A stretch of 64,000 nucleotides of DNA, taken from positions 248,001 to 312,000 of the forward strand of contig NZ_JABFCL010000001.1 of NCBI RefSeq assembly GCF_017566145.1, written 5' to 3'. The notes under the pieces are model-generated. The model did not search any database. It worked only from the letters and a program-made list of their open reading frames with translations, and was not told the origin of the DNA. A program made the translations under genes and the position numbers. Within the stretch, counting starts at the first letter, position 1; each line of letters begins with the position of its first letter. Source of the DNA: Bittarella massiliensis (ex Durand et al. 2017) (GTDB lineage: Bacteria; Bacillota; Clostridia; Oscillospirales; Ruminococcaceae). Shown piece after piece: positions 40,280-49,300 of the stretch.

Positions 40280-43200
40280 TCAATTCAGGTCCTCGCAGGA
40301 GTGAGCGTCCATCTCCTTTTCCGCCAACTCATAGCGGATGGATTTCATGTCGGAGTGGTACTTGCAAAAGGCGTTCTTCCCGCCCATCTTGGCGCTGAAG
40401 AGGGCCATGTCGGCTTTTTTGTAGAGTTCATCAAAGGTGCGCCCCTGCTCAGGCGCCATGGCAAAGCCCGCCGAGACGGAAAACACGATGGTGTGCCCCT
40501 GGGCCTTGTAGCTGACCCGCATCGAGCGGATGATGGTGTCCAACTTGTGGATCGCGTCCTCCTCCCGGATGTTCTTGCACAGCACCAAAAACTCGTCGCC
40601 CCCCAGCCGGCAGAGGATGTCCTTTCCCCGGAAAAAGCCCCGCAACTTCTCGGCATTCTGGGCGATCATCGAGTCGCCGTAGGCGTGGCCGAAGACGTCG
40701 TTGGCCATCTTGAAGTTGTCCAGGTCAAACATCAAAAGCGCCGCCGGCTCCGCCCGTTGGGCCGCCAGGTACGCTTCAATTTTGGGGATGGCGGCCCGCC
40801 GGTTGTAGAGGCCGGTCAGGGCGTCGATCTCGGCCAGCTGGGTGAGTTTGAGTTCCTGGCGCTTCTGCCGGTCGATGTCCATAATAAAGAGGTAGGCAAA
40901 GACGTCGGACGAGTCCTCCAACTCGGCCAGGTGGATCATCAACCGCATCCAGTTGGGTCGGCCCCGGTAGAGGCGCTGGTAGTCCATGCTGGCCAACTGT
41001 TGACCCCGGCGGTAGCACTCCAGCAACCGCTCCCGGTCACAGAATACGGCAAACTCCTTGCGAAAAGAGGGCAGCACCAGCTGCCGGCTCACGTGATTCA
41101 GCAACTCTTCAAAGCAATACCCCCCGCGATAGCCGGTCTCCTCCCGCCAGGTCCGGCCATCCTTTCCGGCCGAGACGGTGTTTTTTTGCAAGTTGGCGCG
41201 AAAGTCGTAAACCGCCTGCCCCCGCAACAGCTCGAGGATTTTGCGGTCCTCCTGGCTTTTGAGGGACTCACTTTTCTCCCGGGTGACGTCCCGGTAGTAG
41301 CCCACGGCCCGCACCGGGCGGCCCTCTCCGTCGCAGATGGTCTCACCGGCGGTGCGCACCCAGCACAGCTCCCCGTCGGCTCCGGCAAGGGGGAATTCGC
41401 AGGTAAATCGCTCCCGGTCGCGCCCCCCCTCGAGGGCGCGCAGGTGGGCGGCGATCCGCTCCCGTTGTCCTTTGGGCAAACTGGGATGCGCCAGCAACCA
41501 GTCGGCAAATCGCTCTACCCGCTGGCTCTTCCCCTCTACCGGCCGACCCAGAATGCAGGCCATTACCGACTGGTTGCAGGTGGTAGAAAAGGTGAGATCG
41601 CCGGTGCGCAGGTCCCAGTCCCAGCTGTCTATCCCCGCCTGGCAGAGGATGCTCGACAACTTCTGTCTGGCCAGCTGAAGCTCCCTCTCCTTCTCCTTGA
41701 CGCCGGTCACATCCCGGTTGGTGCAGAGATAGATGAGTTCCTCCTCCCCCTCCTCGACGCAGCGGCCCTCCAGGGAGACCCAGACCTGCCGCCCACCGGG
41801 GAGAAGGAGCTTTGCCTCCTGGTGAAATGCGGCGCGCGCAGCCACTGCCGCCTGCACCTCTCCCCGCAGCCGCCGGCGGTCGCCGGGGGACAGATAGTGT
41901 TCCCACCGCCCGGCACACAGCAGCTGCTCAAACTGGCCGGGCTGCCCGCCCAGATCGCGGCAGAGGCCGTCGGCAATCACCTGGTAGCGCGCTTCCTTGC
42001 CACCGGCCTTGAACAGGAAGATGTTTTCCGGGGTGTGCTTCATCGACAGCTGCACCCCATCCCGCAGCGCCACCGTATCGGTGATGTCGATGACTATTCC
42101 CTGGAAAAAGTGCTTGCCCTCGTACTCTGTGTACCGGCTCTGGTCGATGACCCAGCGGTAGCCGTTTTTGCTGTGCATCCGGTACTCTATGGACCGATTC
42201 TTCCTCCCCTGCCGCAGCTGGGCGCACTCCGCCCTCACCAACTCGCGGTCGTCTGGGTGAACCATCGCCAAAAATCGGTTGTCAAATCGCTCGCCGATCT
42301 CCTTCCGGGTAAAGCCGAACGTCTCCAAAAACTGGTCGCTGATGTAGAGAAAGGTGCAATCGGCGTCGTTGTCACAGCGGTGATAGGCCCCCGGCAGGGC
42401 GTGGTTGAGAAAGTCCAGCTCCCGGTTTTGCTCCAGCAAAAAGGCGTTGCGCTCGGCCAGCCGCTGCTGGGCGGCCATGGTCTGGGAGATGTCGGTACAG
42501 GCGCTGACAATGGCCAACCGGCCGTCCTCCGCCTCGATGACCCGGCCCTTGTCCAGGGTCCAAAACCAGCTGCCGTCCTTGCGGGGCATCCGATAGGTGG
42601 TGGTGTACTCCAGACCCGGGTAGTAGCGGGGACCGATGTCTCGGGTCACCGCCGCCAGGTCCTCGGGGTGGATGGTGTTTTGCACACGGTAGTCAATGGC
42701 GGCGGCAAACTCGTCGTAGCTGTCGTAGCCCAGCAGCCGCACCATCTCCCGGTTGGCAAAGTAGAGGGGGAACCCCTCCTCACAGTAGCCGCCGATCATT
42801 CCCCCAGGGCTCATCTGGGCAAAGATCGAGGCGGCGGCGCGGCGGTTTTCCTCCGCCAGCTGCATGAAGGACTCGTCGTTTTCGGCCACCTTCACCACCG
42901 CCGAGAGGGCCCTCTGGGAAGAGGCCAGCTGTTCCTCCTGGCGCTTTTGCTCGCTGACGTCGCTCACCGAACCGTAGTAGAGCTGGTGGCCCAGCTGCTC
43001 GCGCAAAAAGAAGGTGCGCAGATGCAGCCAGATGGTGTCCCCCTCCTCGGTGAGGTAGCGAAAGTCTCCCTCTGCCCCATTTAGAGGGCTCTCGTGGGCA
43101 CGGCAGAAGATGTTCAGCGCCACCTGCCGATCATCCCGGTAGACACTCTCCATAAATCGGCCGCGGCGCTCCTCCATCCCCTCGGGGGTGGTGCCGGTGA

Positions 43201-45364
43201 CCCGGTAGTACTGCTCGTTGACCTGCACCGGCTCCACCTCATCGCCGCAGACGTCGTAGAAGGCGATCCCCCCCAAAATGTTATTGAGGAGAATTTCACT
43301 GAAGAGATTTTCGTTGAGCAGTTCTCGCATCTGCAGCATCCCCATCCGCTTGGTGCGGATGCCCAGGTAGTCAAAGTTGCCCTCGTCGGCCAGCAGCGCC
43401 TCCGCTTCAGCAATGGGCATGGGGCGTGCAAAGTGGTAGCCCTGGCCGTACTGGCAGCCGATCTCCAACAAAAAGCTTGCCTGCTCGGCGGTCTCCACCC
43501 CCTCGGCCACCACCCGCAGTCCCAGCAATCGCGCCATCCCCACAACGGCCTCCAGGATGCCGGAGCCCTTTCCCGCACTCTGCTCGCGCATCTCCAAAAA
43601 CTTCATGTCGATCTTGAGGACATCCACATTCACGTCCTTGAGCATGTTTAGGGAGGAGTAGCCCGAGCCGAAGTCATCCATCAGCACGGTGAAGCCCGCC
43701 CGCCGCAGCTGAGACACTGCCTTGGTGATGATCGCAAACTCCTCGGCATAGGCGCTCTCGGTGATCTCGATGGCGATGAGGCGGGGGTCCAGCCGGTAGC
43801 GCTCGACCAGCTGCTGAAAGCACTCCGCCACGTCCACGGTGTAGAGGTCCACCCGGGAGACGTTGACCGAGACCGGCACCGGCCGCAGGCCCTGGTCGAG
43901 CCACTCCCGCATCTTGGCGCAGACCCCCTCCCAGAGGGGGCGATCCAGGTTGGCGATGAAGCCGTTTTTCTCCATCAGGGGGATAAAGGCCCCCGGTGCC
44001 ACCATCCCCCGCTGGGGGTGCTGCCAGCGCACCAGCGACTCAAACCCCACGATCTTGCCGGTTTTCATGTTGCACTTGGGCTGCAGATAGAAGGTGAACT
44101 CCCCCCGCTCCAGCCCCCGCTGCACCTCGGAGAGGAGGTGGTGCTCCTCCTCCATCCGCCGCATCATCCCCGCGCCGTAGCGGCAGAGTCGGCGGGCGTA
44201 GTTGCCCTTGACCGAGGCCAGGGCCAGAGCGGCCCGGTCGTACAGGGTGCGCACCGGCAGGGCGGGGTCCTCCACCCCGCAGACGCCGAAGGCCGGCAAA
44301 AAGCCGGCGTTGCCCCCCCGGCTGCGGGCCACCTCGGACAGCTGCGCCTCCAGTTCGCCGAGCACCTCGGGCGCGTCGGGCAACAGCAGGCAGAAGTCGT
44401 CGTCCCCCATGTAGCCCGCAATCCCCCCACGGGCGGCGATCAGGGATTGCAGATATGCGGCCACCGCCGACAGGAAGCTGTCCCCGGCGGCTCGGCCATA
44501 CCACTCGTTAAAAAGTTTGAAGTGATCGATGTCCACTGCCACCACGCAGAGCGGGTCCTTGCCGCCGGCAGCCACCGCCCGGTCCGCCTCGGTGAAAAAG
44601 GCGGCACGGTTGTAGAGCCCAGTAATGGGGTCGCAGACAGCGGGCGCCAGGGCAGTGGCCTCCTCCTCCAACTCCTTTCGCTTTTGGCTGTCGATGTCCT
44701 GTACAAAGCAGAGAACGATCTGCCCCTCCCCCGCATCGCGGCGCAGAGGGACGACGGTCTGTAGCACCCAGCGCCAGCTGCCGTCGGTGCACCGCTTCCG
44801 AAACTCCCCCTTTAGGGGATCCTGTCGCCCCAGCCGCTCCAACAGGTCCTCCAGCGACCAAAACCGCAGAAAGGCAGCCCGGTCGTCGGGGTGCACCAGT
44901 TTCGCGGACGCCTCGCTCACCAGCTGGGTCAGCGCCCCCTCTGTGGGGGGAAGGACGTACTTCTCCCCCTCGCAGTAGAGGATGCGGTAGCGGTTCTCCC
45001 CCAAGTCCAGTTCAAGCAGCTCGTCGTAGACCGAGAGGCTGTAGAAAAGCCCCTTGTTGCCCTCCTGAATCTCCCGGGCGAGGATGATGTCGCATTCCCC
45101 CGCGCCGGGCCACTCCAGCTTGCCGGTGCTGACCTCAACCCATCGGCGCAACCACTTGTTATAAAAGACGCCCCTCTCGCCCTGGCCGCTGTGCAGCGGA
45201 CAGCCGGGGCAGGGATTTTCCTCCCGACAGAGGGCGCGGTAGCAGGATTGCCCCAGCCGCAACTCGGGAAAGGCCTCCTTCAGCATCCGGTTGAAGTGGA
45301 CGATCCGATGGTCCCCGTCAACCACGTAGATAGCGGTTCCTTCGCCGCCCATTTGTCTGTCCAT
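40280..45364 (-). CDS. Giant cytoplasmic c-di-GMP protein: PAS-GGDEF*-EAL-PASx6-GGDEF
   Basis: Read from the ATG at 45364 (SD AGGA...GGGG), it has 1694 residues; an upstream ATG at 45382 is possible. Domain order by residue: PAS 10-105 with a Cys cluster (CYRALC, PCPGC); GGDEF 240-400 with the motif changed to GDDDF (320-324); EAL 410-660 with catalytic E-S-L, IEITES, DDFGSGYSS (563) and EGVET (621-625) all present; then about six PAS-like units 685-1500; and a C-terminal GGDEF 1505-1680 with intact GGDEF (1588-1592) and an RxxD I-site (RGKD, 1579-1582). No membrane segment. So a phosphodiesterase at the N-terminal half and a cyclase at the C-terminus, with the sensor PAS units between. Confidence 0.93.
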   Translation of the reverse strand: MDRQMGGEGTAIYVVDGDHRIVHFNRMLKEAFPELRLGQSCYRALCREENPCPGCPLHSGQGERGVFYNKWLRRWVEVSTGKLEWPGAGECDIILAREIQEGNKGLFYSLSVYDELLELDLGENRYRILYCEGEKYVLPPTEGALTQLVSEASAKLVHPDDRAAFLRFWSLEDLLERLGRQDPLKGEFRKRCTDGSWRWVLQTVVPLRRDAGEGQIVLCFVQDIDSQKRKELEEEATALAPAVCDPITGLYNRAAFFTEADRAVAAGGKDPLCVVAVDIDHFKLFNEWYGRAAGDSFLSAVAAYLQSLIAARGGIAGYMGDDDFCLLLPDAPEVLGELEAQLSEVARSRGGNAGFLPAFGVCGVEDPALPVRTLYDRAALALASVKGNYARRLCRYGAGMMRRMEEEHHLLSEVQRGLERGEFTFYLQPKCNMKTGKIVGFESLVRWQHPQRGMVAPGAFIPLMEKNGFIANLDRPLWEGVCAKMREWLDQGLRPVPVSVNVSRVDLYTVDVAECFQQLVERYRLDPRLIAIEITESAYAEEFAIITKAVSQLRRAGFTVLMDDFGSGYSSLNMLKDVNVDVLKIDMKFLEMREQSAGKGSGILEAVVGMARLLGLRVVAEGVETAEQASFLLEIGCQYGQGYHFARPMPIAEAEALLADEGNFDYLGIRTKRMGMLQMRELLNENLFSEILLNNILGGIAFYDVCGDEVEPVQVNEQYYRVTGTTPEGMEERRGRFMESVYRDDRQVALNIFCRAHESPLNGAEGDFRYLTEEGDTIWLHLRTFFLREQLGHQLYYGSVSDVSEQKRQEEQLASSQRALSAVVKVAENDESFMQLAEENRRAAASIFAQMSPGGMIGGYCEEGFPLYFANREMVRLLGYDSYDEFAAAIDYRVQNTIHPEDLAAVTRDIGPRYYPGLEYTTTYRMPRKDGSWFWTLDKGRVIEAEDGRLAIVSACTDISQTMAAQQRLAERNAFLLEQNRELDFLNHALPGAYHRCDNDADCTFLYISDQFLETFGFTRKEIGERFDNRFLAMVHPDDRELVRAECAQLRQGRKNRSIEYRMHSKNGYRWVIDQSRYTEYEGKHFFQGIVIDITDTVALRDGVQLSMKHTPENIFLFKAGGKEARYQVIADGLCRDLGGQPGQFEQLLCAGRWEHYLSPGDRRRLRGEVQAAVAARAAFHQEAKLLLPGGRQVWVSLEGRCVEEGEEELIYLCTNRDVTGVKEKERELQLARQKLSSILCQAGIDSWDWDLRTGDLTFSTTCNQSVMACILGRPVEGKSQRVERFADWLLAHPSLPKGQRERIAAHLRALEGGRDRERFTCEFPLAGADGELCWVRTAGETICDGEGRPVRAVGYYRDVTREKSESLKSQEDRKILELLRGQAVYDFRANLQKNTVSAGKDGRTWREETGYRGGYCFEELLNHVSRQLVLPSFRKEFAVFCDRERLLECYRRGQQLASMDYQRLYRGRPNWMRLMIHLAELEDSSDVFAYLFIMDIDRQKRQELKLTQLAEIDALTGLYNRRAAIPKIEAYLAAQRAEPAALLMFDLDNFKMANDVFGHAYGDSMIAQNAEKLRGFFRGKDILCRLGGDEFLVLCKNIREEDAIHKLDTIIRSMRVSYKAQGHTIVFSVSAGFAMAPEQGRTFDELYKKADMALFSAKMGGKNAFCKYHSDMKSIRYELAEKEMDAHSCEDLN

Positions 45365-45420
45365 ATTGCCCCATCCTGACATCGCCCGCCACGGCCGTAG
45401 CAGGCGACTAATTTGCTTTT

Positions 45421-45449
45421 ATTATACGACCTCCGTCCGAAACGGTCAA
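45421..45449 (-). promoter_or_regulatory. Promoter of the c-di-GMP protein gene
   Basis: Minus strand: TTGACC (45444-45449), 17 bp, TATAAT (45421-45426), ~57 bp before the ATG. Confidence 0.8.
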
Positions 45450-45687
45450 CCAAATTCCATACCAAAAAGCGGGAAAAAGGGAAATGGCTGAAAATGGGGG
45501 CTGGGGTCTTTCTCCTCACCCGGCAGAGAAGCGGCCCTCTGGGGCGGGCCATCCCGGGTGGGGGACAGAAAAAAAGGAAATCGGGCGGGTCCTCCCCCGC
45601 CCAGGCAGAGTGGGCCGACCGGCCCAAGGCGGGAAAAGGCATTTTCAGACGGCAGGCCAGGGAGCTCTCCTTCCCCCGCCCCCAGCC

Positions 45688-45720
45688 AAAAAGCGCCCCG
45701 GCCCAACAGGCCGAGGCGCT
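45688..45720 (-). terminator. Terminator after the M20 hydrolase gene
   Basis: Minus strand: AGCGCC-TC-GGCC-TGTT-GGCC-GG-GGCGCT followed by TTTTGG. Confidence 0.72.
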
Positions 45721-45748
45721 CACTTTCGCGCAAATACTAAAGGGGAGA

Positions 45749-47107
45749 CTAGTCCTCCAGCAGGGGCAGGGGGTCCATCTCCATCTCGATGGTGCCCAGC
45801 ATGCTCTCCATGTACTCCACATAGCTCTCGCGGTCGAGTTTGGGCTGGTAGATCTCCATCAGGTGCCGGGCCCCGGCAGCGTCACCTTTGAGCAGGTGGT
45901 AGGCGGTGAGGGCAAAGAGCTTGGCGGGCAGGATGTAGGCGATCTCCTCGTCCACCACCTCGACATTGTTGTTGTGCAGCTGGCCGGTGAGACCGGTGGT
46001 GTAAAACTGGATCAGGGGCATGATGGCCGACACATCGCCAAAATCGGTGGAGCCGGTGATGTGCTCGCTGGCCGGAACCTCTTTGACCCGCAGGGGCTTG
46101 TCCTCCCCCACGGCGTCGAGGGCGGCCTGCAGGGCAGACACATCGGGGCAGGGCTGGGTGGAGAAGTAGCCGGGCAGGGTCTCGATCTCCAGGCCGCAGC
46201 CGGTGGCCAGGGCCCCGGCCTTGAAGGAGCGGTCGACCTTGGCATTGGCGTCCTTCACCGCCTCCATGGTCTTGGCGCGCACGCAGTACTCCAGCACCAC
46301 GTCGTCGGCAATGATGTTGACCGCGTCGCCCCCCTTGAGGTAGTAGCCATGGCAGCGCACCGTGTCCTCGTCGCGGAAGCTCTCCCGCTGCAGGGCGATG
46401 CCGTGCAGGGCCAACTCGGCGGCGTTGAGGGCGTCGATCCCCTTTTCGGGGAAGCCGGCGGCGTGGGCCTTGCGGCCTTTGAACTTGACGGTCTTGTTGA
46501 CAAAGACGTTGGAGGAGCAGTTCATGATGATGGCGTCGTGCTCGGGATCGGTGTCGCTGTGGTGACCCAGGGCCACGTCGATGTCCTCAAAAGCGCCGAT
46601 GCGGATGAGCTCGCACTTGCCGCCGCCGTAGCGGGCCTTCCCCTCTTTGCGCAGGCCGTTTTTGTAGTCGATGTCCACAAACTCCTCCGACGGGGTGGAC
46701 ATAAAGACCACATTGCCGTCGAGGGCCTCTTTGACCTCGGGCACGCTCAAGGCCAGGGCCGCGCCGATGGTGGCGGTCAGCTGGGCGTGGTGTCCGCAGC
46801 AGTGGGCGGCGCCAGTCTCGGGGTTGGTGTCTTTGTGGTTGGCAATGGGCAGGGCATCCAGTTCGCCGATGACAGCCACGGTGGGGCCGGCGGTGCCCTT
46901 GGGCTTTAGGTAGCCCTTGGCCCCGGTGATGGCCAGGCCCTCGTCCACCTCCATCCCCAGGCTTTTGAGCAGTTCGTTAAACTTGCCGGCGGTGCGAAAC
47001 TCCCGGTACCCCAGTTCGGCGTGATGCCAAATATCCCGGCCAAAAGCCACGATCTGCTCACGGTTTTGGTCGATGGTCTCGATGATCTTTTTCTCAATTT
47101 GATCCAA
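45749..47107 (-). CDS. M20 family amidohydrolase (AbgB/p-aminobenzoyl-glutamate hydrolase-like)
   Basis: A 452-residue M20 peptidase-family amidohydrolase. The N-terminus has GRDIWHHAELGYREFRTAG, the amidohydrolase signature. Metal-site segments are VIGELDALP, AHCCGHHAQLTA, STPSEEFVD and SEHITGSTDFGDVSAIMP. The middle is the M20 dimerisation domain (KFKGRKAHAAGFPEKGIDALNA). Related AbgB proteins hydrolyse p-aminobenzoyl-glutamate or N-acyl amino acids. The substrate is unknown. It stands alone, and a TATAAT lies near 47162. Confidence 0.9.
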   Translation of the reverse strand: MDQIEKKIIETIDQNREQIVAFGRDIWHHAELGYREFRTAGKFNELLKSLGMEVDEGLAITGAKGYLKPKGTAGPTVAVIGELDALPIANHKDTNPETGAAHCCGHHAQLTATIGAALALSVPEVKEALDGNVVFMSTPSEEFVDIDYKNGLRKEGKARYGGGKCELIRIGAFEDIDVALGHHSDTDPEHDAIIMNCSSNVFVNKTVKFKGRKAHAAGFPEKGIDALNAAELALHGIALQRESFRDEDTVRCHGYYLKGGDAVNIIADDVVLEYCVRAKTMEAVKDANAKVDRSFKAGALATGCGLEIETLPGYFSTQPCPDVSALQAALDAVGEDKPLRVKEVPASEHITGSTDFGDVSAIMPLIQFYTTGLTGQLHNNNVEVVDEEIAYILPAKLFALTAYHLLKGDAAGARHLMEIYQPKLDRESYVEYMESMLGTIEMEMDPLPLLED

Positions 47108-47722
47108 TGAAATTACACCCCTTCAGTCACATAGTCTGACAAAATAACCGTTGTCGAACCCTATTATACCGCCCGTCCGCCGCCCTTGAAAAGAGCAGCG
47201 GCGGGATATTGGCACTTTGGCACAACAAAGCAGTAAAATTCTGGGGTGATTGCATAAAAAGCCGATGAGAACCAGGTTCCCTACCAACCTTCTGCAGGCA
47301 GACGGTCTCTTCTTTTCCCCCCTTGGGCACCAGAGAGAGGAGGGACTGGCGACGGACGGAGGGGCGGATAGCAGTTTGGCATTGGGGACTGGCGGACTAC
47401 CCAACTCCGGCGACCGGGCACAAAAAAGTTTAACGTACTGCCTTTGTGCTGGTTTCTGTCAGGGCTTTGAAAGCGGGGCAACCGGCTTTCCCACAGGGGC
47501 CGCCAGCGATCTCCAACTGCTGGAAACCCAGACCGAACCACCCGCTCCCAAGCGGCTCCTGCACACCTCTCCGGCGTCCCAAACCATCTCTACACGGCTC
47601 CTTCCCGCTGCCCTGTCCCCCGCCGCCTTTCGCCGCCAACTCGTTTATAAGCTCTCGGATCTCCCGCATATTCATGCCCTGGACCTCTTGGGCGAAATGC
47701 TGGGGGCAAGAGATTGCGGCTT
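47108..47722. other. Long gap, possible gene remnants
   Basis: About 600 bp without a gene that I can support. A TATAAT on the minus strand near 47162 probably belongs to the M20 gene. On the minus strand near 47640-47700 a frame reads MNMREIRELINELAAKG, which resembles part of an ABC-transporter ATPase, but with no Walker motifs nearby. The rest has mixed GC and no repeats that I recognise. Confidence 0.5.
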
Positions 47723-47758
47723 CAAAAAAATCGGAGCAAGCTCTATATTGCTTGCTCC
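47723..47758 (-). terminator. Terminator after the ADP-ribosylglycohydrolase gene
   Basis: Minus strand: GGAGCAAG-10-CTTGCTCC then GA and seven T. It is ~205 bp past the stop codon and similar to the hairpin at 48993-49031. Confidence 0.78.
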
Positions 47759-47963
47759 ACCTAGTCAATATTTTTTCAGAAAGAAAAGCATCTGCCCATA
47801 AAATGGCACCAACCTGCAACCCAGCGAAGTTGGGGAAGGAGAAACAACAATAGGGCGGGGTCGTCCTCCGGCTGCTTCAATGCGCGTTGCCGTGTCCATG
47901 GACTTTATATAGGATACGCCGGTCACATCCGCCACACCATAGACAGCAGCGCCTTTTCCGAAA

Positions 47964-48932
47964 TCAGTACAGCGCATCGTCATCGCCCTGGCAAAAATCG
48001 TGGGATAAGGCCCGGATGGCCTCCAACTTTACAAGCACATCCAACCACTCCCGGGGGATGGCGTCCTCGCCGTAAAAAATACCCGCCAAGCCCCCTGCAA
48101 TGGCAGCCACCGTATCGGTATCAGAGCCCAGATTGACCGCTTTCAGCACACAATCCCTGTAGGAGTTTGTATGCAGCAGGCACCACAGCACTGCCTCCAG
48201 AGTGTGAAGCACATACCCATCGCTCTCAATTGCATCTTCCGTCAGAGACAGCAGGATGTCAGCGTCCACCCTGGAAAACCGATCCAGCCAGGCGGCGTAT
48301 TCAGGATACCGGGAATAGCGTGTTTTCATGCAGGTGATCCCCTCCCAGATACCCTCATTCAGAGCGGCTCCCGACAGCAGCTGATACGCGATACAACAGT
48401 AGAGCCCACAGGCAATTAAACTGATCGGGTGCGCGTGGGTCAGCTTGGATACATTGTGTATCACCGGCAGTACATCGTCCCAGTTCATCGGAGCAGGAGC
48501 ATACAGGCGGTAAAGGTACAGTGCCAGGGGAAGGATTCTCATCAGCAATCCGTTTCCGTTTTCCCATTCCGAAACGGCACCGCAGTCCAGCGGGGCAGTG
48601 CCGCCGGCATAACGACCCAGTGCCTCACGGGTGGTTTTTCCCATGTCAAACACCTCGCCCCAGGGCGTCATGTAGGCCTCGTTTGCCCAGCGGAAGAAGT
48701 ATCCCATCATGTCATCGCAGTCCAGGCCGTGAGTCAGGGACTGCACTGCGCACAGGGTCATGGAAGAATCATCGGACCATGTCCCGGCAGGTTGACCGTG
48801 GGAGCCGTAGCCGCGCATCCCCACAACAGGTTTTTGCCGCAGTGCATCCCGGCTTTCAAACTCTACCGGCACACCCAAGGCATCTCCTACAACAAAGCCG
48901 AGAATCCCCCCCAAAAATGTTTCTTCAAACAC
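47964..48932 (-). CDS. ADP-ribosylglycohydrolase family protein
   Basis: A 322-residue protein from a GTG at 48932 with AAGGAGG 6 bp upstream; a much longer upstream frame has no family content. The start reads VFEETFLGGILGFVVGDALGVPVEF, the family N-terminus. The two Mg-binding sites are intact: GTWSDDSSMTLC and LGSDTDTVAAIAGGLAG. It removes ADP-ribose from a protein or other target; the target is unknown. It stands between two similar minus-strand terminators. Codon use and base composition are less GC-rich than the core genome. Confidence 0.9.
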   Translation of the reverse strand: MFEETFLGGILGFVVGDALGVPVEFESRDALRQKPVVGMRGYGSHGQPAGTWSDDSSMTLCAVQSLTHGLDCDDMMGYFFRWANEAYMTPWGEVFDMGKTTREALGRYAGGTAPLDCGAVSEWENGNGLLMRILPLALYLYRLYAPAPMNWDDVLPVIHNVSKLTHAHPISLIACGLYCCIAYQLLSGAALNEGIWEGITCMKTRYSRYPEYAAWLDRFSRVDADILLSLTEDAIESDGYVLHTLEAVLWCLLHTNSYRDCVLKAVNLGSDTDTVAAIAGGLAGIFYGEDAIPREWLDVLVKLEAIRALSHDFCQGDDDALY

Positions 48933-48992
48933 GGTATGCCTCCTTCCTAAGGTTCGTCTCACACCCAGACCGTAAACCCAGCCCAATCTTAA

Positions 48993-49031
48993 ACAAAAAG
49001 GCGGAGCAAACGATATGACGTTTGCTCCGCC
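48993..49031 (-). terminator. Terminator upstream of the ADP-ribosylglycohydrolase gene
   Basis: Minus strand: GGCGGAGCAAAC-GTCATATC-GTTTGCTCCGCC then TTTTTGTTT. The stem is 12 bp. It would end transcription coming from the alkylation-repair cluster. Confidence 0.85.
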
Positions 49032-49035
49032 TTGC

Positions 49036-49066
49036 CGCAACTGTAGGGACTTGAACCGCCGCAATT
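49036..49066 (-). other. tRNA T-arm-like scar, left side of the island
   Basis: On the minus strand GGCGGTTCAAGTCCCTACAG precedes the terminator at 48993-49031, the way a tRNA 3' end would. The upstream tRNA body is absent and the stem pairs poorly. It may be a remnant attachment site. Confidence is low because it rests on a short motif. Confidence 0.32.
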
Positions 49067-49300
49067 CCTCGTTTTTCACTTGTTTCCTTGTCGAAATAAG
49101 GCGTTTTTTGTGATGTTTGAGTTGAAATCACTGTAAAATCAAGCAAATAGGCCACTTTTTTAGAAAAAGACAAAAAAGATTTTGTGATAAAGCCCGCCTC
49201 GCAAATGGTCTTTTATGGTTCAATCCCAGCGTGGATGATCATAATGGTCTTCACTTTATTGAATACAAAGTATACTTTTATTCAGCGTTTACCCTGGAAA

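Larger units (their letters stand above)
45365..45748. other. Gap with promoter and terminator
   Basis: About 380 bp. The c-di-GMP gene promoter is at 45421-45449 and the M20 terminator at 45688-45720. The 45450-45690 stretch is GC-rich with no gene. Confidence 0.6.
48933..49300. other. AT-rich gap with tRNA-like scar
   Basis: About 370 bp, clearly more AT-rich than the window. It holds a strong hairpin terminator (48993-49031), a tRNA T-arm-like stretch on the minus strand (49036-49066) and the perfect 12-bp palindrome AAAGTATACTTT near 49266. No gene is visible. Confidence 0.6.

Noticed and set aside
47430..47819. 129-aa minus-strand frame as an ABC-transporter pseudogene
   Set aside because: Only a 14-residue segment resembles an ABC ATPase and no Walker or signature motif is present.
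47765..47983. 72-aa minus-strand frame between the ADP-ribosylglycohydrolase gene and its terminator
   Set aside because: No SD; it overlaps the end of the real gene and shows no recognisable protein pattern.
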